From NCBI GenBank assembly GCA_031761405.1, contig JASEVX010000011.1:40456041-40520040 (forward strand): a DNA stretch of 64,000 nt, in the 5' to 3' direction. Positions 58,032 to 64,000 of this stretch are shown here, in pieces (positions within the stretch are counted from its first letter, which is position 1; every line of letters starts with the position of its first letter). This DNA is from Serripes groenlandicus. Its lineage: Eukaryota > Mollusca > Bivalvia > Cardiida > Cardiidae. A model generated the notes under the pieces. That model saw only the letters and a list, made by a program, of their open reading frames with translations, did no database searches and was not told where the DNA came from. The position numbers and the translations under genes were made by a program.

Positions 58032-58067
58032 GCGGGCGGATAAGGTAATACTAGATAACCGCCCGCT
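58032..58067. repeat. GC hairpin at the end of the array
   Basis: GCGGGCGG and CCGCCCGC are 8-bp inverted arms about 19 nt apart, at the point where the 247-bp array stops. The left arm 'cttagcgcgggcggata' also marks the end of the first 1,490-bp block (about 56063). Confidence 0.7.
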
Positions 58068-58069
58068 GT

Positions 58070-58509
58070 TTAATGCAGACCTTGAAAATGTGAGTTATTT
58101 TTTTTTTCGACCAAGAAAAACATATAAAAAGAAAGGTATTTCTTCGTTCTATACAAAAGTCAAAATGGAGTTCTTTCGTATATATTATATGTTGAAAAGT
58201 TCAATGTTCTATTTTTAGAATGTAGGTCATTGTAATGTGTAAGCGTAGAGTGCTATTTATAGAAATAAATGTGACGTCATAAAACAAATATTCAATTCTG
58301 TTCTCAAGACTAGAACTCATCGTGTTCGTCCTAATCGAACTACTACCAGTAAACTACGAAGTTATGTACCAAGAACATTTAAGAGAAGGGGCACTTCTGG
58401 ATTTTATTCTAAGGTAAACATGGAATTATTTCGTTCCGATCCTGTTAACTGCTGTGTATTCTGTATGAACAATTCAAGATCATCTCTACTCAGTTTCATT
58501 ATTGGATGA
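58070..58509 (+). pseudogene. Two related coding-like fragments, unknown family
   Basis: The frame at about 58085-58217 includes RPRKTYKKKGISSFYTKV and KMEFFR. The frame at about 58243-58509 includes VPRTFKRRGTSGFYSKVNM and ELFR followed by CCVFCMNN. The two share R-x(3)-T-[YF]-K-[KR](2)-G-x-S-x-FY-[TS]-KV-x-ME-x-FR while their DNA has diverged, so reading frame was kept by selection at some time. The second frame has no ATG before the homologous part and could be an exon. I do not recognise the family. Confidence 0.4.
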
Positions 58510-59516
58510 ACAACGTTGGTACCAAGACCCAGGAAAGCTATGCGTTTCCACTCCAGTATCCTCGAGCATCCGTAATTCGTGAGTGTAAGGCTTCAAAGAC
58601 AAAATATGCAGAAGGCTTAGTGAATGATACGAAATTTCATGTCTTATCTGAAAGATTTATTTATTTCCTCCAAGTTTCGAGCAAAAAATCCTTTGAAAAC
58701 TAATAATTCACAAAAAAAATAATCTTGAATACACATGTATTCAACAAGTCAGAAGCCGAAATTGTTATCCTATTTTCGTGACGTCATTATTTTGGCACTT
58801 TGCAGTTTCCATAAAGACAACACACACAAAAAATATTTTTTGTTTAAAAGCGGCAATAGGTCGTAACATATTGAAAACTAAAAAACTGAAGTAATTAAAC
58901 ATTTTATATAGTTTAAATCAATTAATTTGAAATTATCCTTGATATAAATATGAACTTTTTTTTTTTTAATTACTCAACTTTGAATCTTCGTTAAACTTAT
59001 TTTCCTTTCTCATTTTTTATCCCACTCAACCTAAAGGGTTTGCATGGATGTTTGGACCCTGTAAGCATCCTATATTTATATCATCACAAAGATCAATACA
59101 GATTTCAAAATTGTCATATTTCTAATGGGATATTATTTAAAATATTTTAATTATTTTACATCTCTATGCGTAAGCACCTTTAGGAATGTGAAATCCAATG
59201 AAAAATTGCATTGACCTAACTAGGTCAAACAAATCACATGACCCTAGCCGCCATTTTGTAAACAACAAAATACCCTTTTTACGGTAAATTTTCATGTCCG
59301 ATTTTTCCACTTTTTGGGGTTTAAACTGTTCTTTAAATTTGGTATATAAAAAATAAGGGTATTTTGGCTATTCCTCCCATGACAACAAGTTACAAAACTG
59401 TTGAAGATGCATTCTATTGTTGAAATATGTCAGCAAATACATTGGCCATTGGGAAATAATTTTACAGTTCCAAATCGGCTGCAAGGACAAAGTCACGTGA
59501 TATAAGCCCGAAAATA
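58510..59516. other. Intergenic stretch with possible regulatory motifs
   Basis: TGACGTCA octamers occur at 58272, 58779 and 59518. GCCGCCATTTTGT near 59245-59258 matches the YY1-type consensus, and CACGTG lies at about 59494. No TATA box or start site can be placed. The 65-codon frame at 58506-58703 has no domain. Confidence 0.35.
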
Positions 59517-60014
59517 GTGACGTCACGAAAAAGGGATGCTAACGAAAATGGAATGTCCAACGATATAAATCATATGACAAAGATGATTCCACAGTTACTA
59601 ATACTGCTCAAGGCAGACTGCATTAAGATCTCTTCTAACTGTAAATTCCGTCATCTCCAGTATGGGAAAATTTACAAACAAACCTTCAAACCAACATGGG
59701 CCGAACGTGTTAACTCAAAGGACCATGATCTCAACTACACCTTTGAATCCTTCAGAGGTAGAAAGCATGATAATCCCTGGTGGGATACCTACGGTTTATG
59801 GGCTATCGTAGAGAAGAAAAATAGGAGTAATATGTTAGTGACATTTTTAATAAACTATGTTATAATAACGGTTGAACAAAGAATGTCTAGTTTGCTTGTC
59901 TATTTTCTCCTCAGAAGGCTTCTATCATGGTCCAGTAGCCGAATATGTAGGTTTGTTGACCAATCTTTGCATTCATGTCGTCAACGGAAAAGACGTATTT
60001 GTAGGATCCATTAG
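59517..60014 (+). CDS. Unassigned open frame with DNPWWDT motif, 165 codons
   Basis: The middle of the frame reads TFKPTWAERVNSKDHDLN, then YTFESFRGRKHDNPWWDTYG. The same DNPWWDT is encoded in the opposite direction 290 bp away (59911-60162). After that motif the two diverge, and the C-terminal part here is probably out of its original frame. The ATG at about 59536 or the first codon may not be a real start. No catalytic family could be assigned. Confidence 0.3.
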   Translation: MTSRKRDANENGMSNDINHMTKMIPQLLILLKADCIKISSNCKFRHLQYGKIYKQTFKPTWAERVNSKDHDLNYTFESFRGRKHDNPWWDTYGLWAIVEKKNRSNMLVTFLINYVIITVEQRMSSLLVYFLLRRLLSWSSSRICRFVDQSLHSCRQRKRRICRIH

Positions 60015-60162
60015 CAATGGGGAATCGTTTTGCACTATCAGGGTGCATAAATGGGCTGGTATCCCACCAGGGATTATCTGTGTGTTGGAATCTAGTCTCT
60101 TTATATGTGAAATGTCTATTATTTTCTTTACATGTCTCATTTTAACTTACTCTGGACGTTTC
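59911..60162 (-). CDS. Unassigned coding-like fragment with DNPWWDT, possible exon
   Basis: The minus-strand frame runs open for about 80 codons without an early ATG: HFTYKETRFQHTDNPWWDT, SPFMHPDSAKRFPIANGSYK, YVFSVDDMNAKIGQQTYIF and GYWTMIEAF, then TGA. The residue mix and shared motif with 59517-60014 look like real protein. The nucleotide identity of the two motif regions is a perfect 21-bp inverted repeat (59769-59789 and 60058-60078). Function unknown. Confidence 0.35.
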
Positions 60163-60359
60163 CAGTACTCTCGGTACTTTACAAACGTATTTATGTACAC
60201 CGATGACGCAATAAACTTACAGCTTGTATTTTTAGTTAAAATGTACAACAAAATGAACAATATATTGAAGTAGCATTGTTCGAGCGGTAAGTCTACGTAT
60301 ATAGTGAACTTGTTACTTTGCAAACGGACATACTGGACAGGGATGCAGCTCTTCGCTAT

Positions 60360-61135
60360 GATTATAAATTATACAATGGCAGACAATTTAATTAAAGGCA
60401 TACAGATATACCCGGATATTTTAGAGATGTTTTATATTTATGTTTGGGGATTATATAACTTGTATTTCGGATACAATTTCAGGATTACAAAAGCAATTTA
60501 ATATTTTAAATAAATATTGCCAAACTTATAAATTAACAGTAAATACTGTAAAAACAAATTTAAAAAAATCTTTAAAAAGGGAGTGCAGCTCTCAAAACGC
60601 AGAAAATGGTATTACAATGGCCACACCTTTAATCACTGAATCGTTTAAGTTATGTAGGTGTATATCTCACAAACAGGCTTTCATTATATAAAATGGCAGT
60701 GTCGATGTCCATCAAGGCGCAGTGTATTATTTCACTATTATTTAATTCTTTAAATGAACTTTCATATATACATGTACCTGTAAATACTGTTTTAAAGTAT
60801 TTAATGCTAAATATACAGATGTACGCGTGTAAGCGATTTATAAATGACGTTTTTGATGTAGATTCTCAATGTATATTTAGTCTGTCACAAGATGCTCATC
60901 ATATTGCCTTTGATAACTCCAATTATCTGATACAAGATCTGTTAAAATCCGTTATAAAATGTTTAACATATAACGACTCAATAGGGCATAACAAATGGGT
61001 CACATATATGTAAAACATGTTTTATGGTTACGATTATATATGTGAAATTCAACATGTAGTAAACCAAAAACAGTTTCTGACGAACTTTGAGAACATATTT
61101 AAGGAGCAGTCTATTCATAATTGGAAAAGTAATCT
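60360..61135 (+). pseudogene. Second LINE relic, C-terminal part of the reverse-transcriptase ORF
   Basis: Frames give DTISGLQKQFNILNKYCQTY, KLTVNTVKT, then AVSMSIKAQCIISLLFNSLN, ELSYIHVPVNTV, MYACKRFINDV, YNDSIGHNKWVTYM and IFKEQSIHNWKSNLENK. The order and spacing match the thumb and C-terminal part of a LINE ORF2 type common in bivalves. The catalytic YADD box would lie just upstream (about 60415-60470) and is not intact. Stops and frame changes at about 60500, 60690 and 61010 make it dead. Confidence 0.75.
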
Positions 61136-63580
61136 GGAAAATAAATGAATTCAGCTTAATGGGGACTCGTCCTGTGCTTTATTCGCTTGCCTTTACAAAC
61201 ACACACCCAAACACATTTGTTGCTTTAGCCTTAATGAAAACCGAACGGGTGCTTAGCTTCGACCTTGATGATAAACCAAGTCGTATATGTATGTTTTACC
61301 TTTATGTAACGACTTATTTACATGATGCTCTTAATCTCGAATAAGAAACGTCATTAGTTCCCCATGTATCCGGATGTTTGTGGTTAAGTGCATTGTCTTT
61401 CCTTCGTTCGGTCTCGGCATGTGATGAAATAGGTAATAAAAGCGGTTGAAAAACAAACTATGATGATGACGTTCTGATTTACATAATTAAATCGTTCAAT
61501 AGTTTTCGCTAAAATAAAGGCCTTAAACATATATTTTTTAAATCAAATTAAGACGCATACATCGTTCATTGACAGTCTGTAACAAGCAGGTGGGATATGT
61601 TTAACTGAGTTGTTTATTAATCCGTACCTCATACATCTAGGTAAAACTAAGGAAATCTCTATAAATGAAAGTATAATTTTTGAAATAGTTAAAATCATTG
61701 CTTCAATAAGCAATTTCTGATGGACGTTTCCGGTAAATGTTCGACGTTACGTTTTTACTGGCTACTAAGGCGTCATTATTTCAAAATGTGTCGTAACGGT
61801 CGTCTCTTACGTAGCGTTGATCATTGTGTGATTTAAATTCATTGATTACAAAATCGTTTTCGAGTGGCGTGGGTATGACGTCATGTCATTTCTTGACGAT
61901 GTGTCTTAGATCGAGTCATTTTTCGCAGCGTCGTTTATGTATAAGGTATGAATGTTTCCGGTGACGATTTAACTTTGATGATGTTGCTCGCGTAGTTATT
62001 TTCCGTGCTCTTTACACAATGTATGAATGTTAACTTTGAGGACGTGTCTTACGATGACATCAACGTATAACCGTATTACTCATGGTCGCGTGATGATTCA
62101 TCTCGTCTGACCTACATTTCGTCGTAACTATAAATAACTGATGACTCACAGTCGCGTGATGATGATGACGTCAATATACACTTTTTAAAAAAACACTTAA
62201 GTCATTTCCTAAATTGACTCCAAACCGATGCACCTATTGTTCTATCTATAAACAAGGATGCAAGAGAATCTATTATTTAGTTATGCAGTAATGTTTCTGA
62301 CAAAAATCTAAGTATAATAAACGAAGGTGAATAAGTAAAAAAAAAAAGAGAAAAAAAAAGACTAGATTAATATGGTTCTTCTTCGCTGCAATGATAATAA
62401 TGGCAGTTTACCTACGTTCCAAATCTTAAGCGATCCAATGAATAGTTTGTGAATTAATTCAGAACAAACGTGGGATTAACTATAGCATATAACAAATATA
62501 AAGTGAAGGAATTGCGCATTACTTTCTTTGGTTTACGGCCCCAACATTCGGGGGATGTTTTGCCTATTTATAAAAATCTGTTGTATTTCTAAACTTAGAA
62601 CGTTCCTCCCCATACAGTTTGTTCAGACCATTGCATTCTTGCTATATGTTGACTACACATGTGAACTGTTTCTTTTAATTTCATAAATACTCAATTTTTA
62701 TTATAAATATCTTTAAACTATTTAAGTTAACTTCGTACTGTTTGTTTATATACTCCCGTTTTTGTTATCATACTTCTGCTAAACTGGAAGGAGCATATCG
62801 AATTCCTCTCTCCTTCCAAAGCCTGTCTAATACTTAAATTATAACTAGAGGAATTAAACCTTAATATATATGTTAATATTTAAGCACCTATGTGTTTTTA
62901 TCTAATTGATCTAGTTAGAACAGATTAAAAACCGTTTATTGGTTCTAAAATTAAGAAACTTCAGCTTATATGACACATTAGAGTTGCAGTCAATGTTAAG
63001 CAAACTGTAAACCAAATGGTTTCAGGACTTAACTTGTCACTTCACGACTAAACTTCGCATGCGGAATATCACATATATCGCAGCATATAAAACGTCTAAT
63101 CCCTACGTCATATTTGACCCTTTCTGTTTTTGGTAACCTTTTATTATATGCTATGGTAGCCAGGTGAGCAATGTAGGCACATTTTGGTCTTCTTGTTATT
63201 AAATAGTTTTACAACGCATCGCGAAGTACTAAGAGACATACGAAAACGAGCCAAAAACTGACAGAGAACGTTACAAAATATGTTCTCGCTAAAACGCTTT
63301 CATTAATTAAGTTATTACTAAAGTGCTCAAAAACGACTTCATACAATATAATGATCTATCTTTAATATGCCTTCTTTATATTTCGATAAAGGATGATTAT
63401 GATTGTCTTATTTTAGGTTGAATTAAGGCTTACAATTTTATAAAAACAAAGAACAAAAATAAAATGTGTCCTTTATTTATAATCGATGTATATCAAATAC
63501 TACTATTGATACTATTTAGGTGCAAACAGTCTCGCATACTACAATAATATATCTACAGAGTGATACTAATTTCATTAATA
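61136..63580. other. Gene-poor stretch, two CRE octamers
   Basis: No supported gene or repeat. TGACGTCA occurs at 61876 and 62166 within a CpG-richer 400 bp (61.75-62.17 kb). A-rich runs lie at 62337-62360. The 85-codon frame at 61087-61344 starts in LINE sequence and has no domain. Confidence 0.4.
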
Positions 63581-63857
63581 TATATGAGCCGTTCCACGAG
63601 AAAACCAACATTGTGGACTCTGCGTAAAGTATCGATCCTGATCAGCCTAAGCATGCCGCACAGGTTAACCCGGACAAACACTTTTCGCCTCCTGTTGATT
63701 TTTAGTTTCAAGAATGAATCATTTCTCTTTACCTCTACCCGCCTGAGACGGAATGTGACGGCCCGGATTAGCCCGTAAGGACAGCGCAGGCTGATCTGGG
63801 TCGATACATTTCGCAGAGTCCATAATGTTGATTTTTTTTCGTGGAACGGTTCATATA
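63581..63857. mobile_element. TA-type MITE, complete
   Basis: Left end TATATGAGCCGTTCCACGAG, right end 'tcgtggaacggttcatata', about 28 bp of inverted ends with TA duplicated outside. Inner arms 'tggactctgcgtaaagtatc' and 'gatacatttcgcagagtcca' extend the fold. The same family occurs at 10077, 10497 and 12899. The frame at 63560-63778 lies inside it and is not a gene. Confidence 0.85.
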
Positions 63858-64000
63858 TAGATTTAGACTGGGTTTTCTGAAAAATATATTCGTTAAAGGT
63901 CGGATATGCTTTCTATTTGATCCGAAGTTTTAAGACTCTCATAAAGTCAAATGGCATCCCCAGGGGAGCATAAATACGATTTATCAATTAGCAAGTACAT

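Larger units (their letters stand above)
54921..58046 (+). repeat. 247-bp tandem unit with CRE octamers and hairpins, ten copies
   Basis: Complete units run CTGATGAATCCGTGGATGG (55567, 55814, 57057, 57304) to 'ggtctgcggtctgcggtga'; the spacing 55567-55814 and 57057-57304 is 247. Ten copies of the core are present; those after 55175 and 56665 lack the first ~100 bp, and the one at 57547 lacks the first few. Each core has two perfect TGACGTCA octamers plus TGACGTAT and TGACGTGA, a 12-bp hairpin (CCAAGGTCGCTC/GGGCGATCTTGG with wobble pairs) and TTCATGA/TCATGAA arms. Copies are nearly identical, so amplification is recent. Confidence 0.9.

Noticed and set aside
59232..59300. Promoter of a nearby gene based on GCCGCCATTTTGT
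   Set aside because: A single YY1-like motif without a placed transcription start or a solid downstream gene is not enough; kept only as a note.
63560..63778. 72-codon frame near the right edge
   Set aside because: Lies inside a complete MITE and is not preserved in other copies.

Overview
This looks like AT-rich, gene-poor nuclear DNA from an invertebrate, most likely a bivalve mollusc. That is an inference: no assignable host gene is intact, but several repeats resemble families I know from bivalve genomes. These are the element starting AACAAGAGGCCCATGAGGGC and ending in a CTGGCCTTTGGCCAG hairpin, the AGCTCGACTTTTGAAAAAAC element, the 'cagagttattgccctt' repeat, and MITEs ending in TTAACCCTTTCCCACA. 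There are no bacterial operons, CRISPR arrays, rRNAs or convincing functional tRNAs.

Layout. 1-1.3 kb: old diverged tandem repeat. 1.9-5.3 kb (minus strand): a spliced SAM/HTH/DDE-integrase gene, decayed by two frameshifts. Its intron carries a Helitron/pearl-like element with a 161-bp tandem core (3.37-4.73 kb). 5.6-10.1 kb: a 108-bp GC-rich array, a 21-bp minisatellite, a foldback TTAA MITE and a 28-bp minisatellite. 10-24 kb: TA-type MITEs, SINE-like pieces, a 27-bp array, a ~160-bp array rich in TTGACGAA palindromes, and a 1.6-kb segment (17.26-18.92 kb) with a near copy at 51.04-52.62 kb. 24.6-33.6 kb: seven tandem 722-bp units between two inverted arms, the left arm split by a decayed LINE 3' end. 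35.2-35.8 kb: LINE reverse-transcriptase relic. 35.8-40.5 kb: satellite of alternating ~420/460-bp units. 41.9-50.1 kb: an 8.2-kb pyrimidine-rich tract, first CTT-like and then TTGTTC-like. 54.6-58.05 kb: nearly identical 247-bp units, each with two perfect CRE octamers (TGACGTCA), several hairpins and a hammerhead-like CTGATGA segment, within a 1,490-bp tandem duplication. 58.1-61.1 kb: unassigned coding-like fragments and another LINE relic. 63.6-63.9 kb: an intact TA-type MITE.

Nothing here forms a pathway. The window is a record of transposon insertion, foldback-MITE decay and repeated tandem amplification. The segments most worth follow-up are the CRE/ribozyme-like array, the 722-bp array with its inverted flanks, and the pyrimidine tract.
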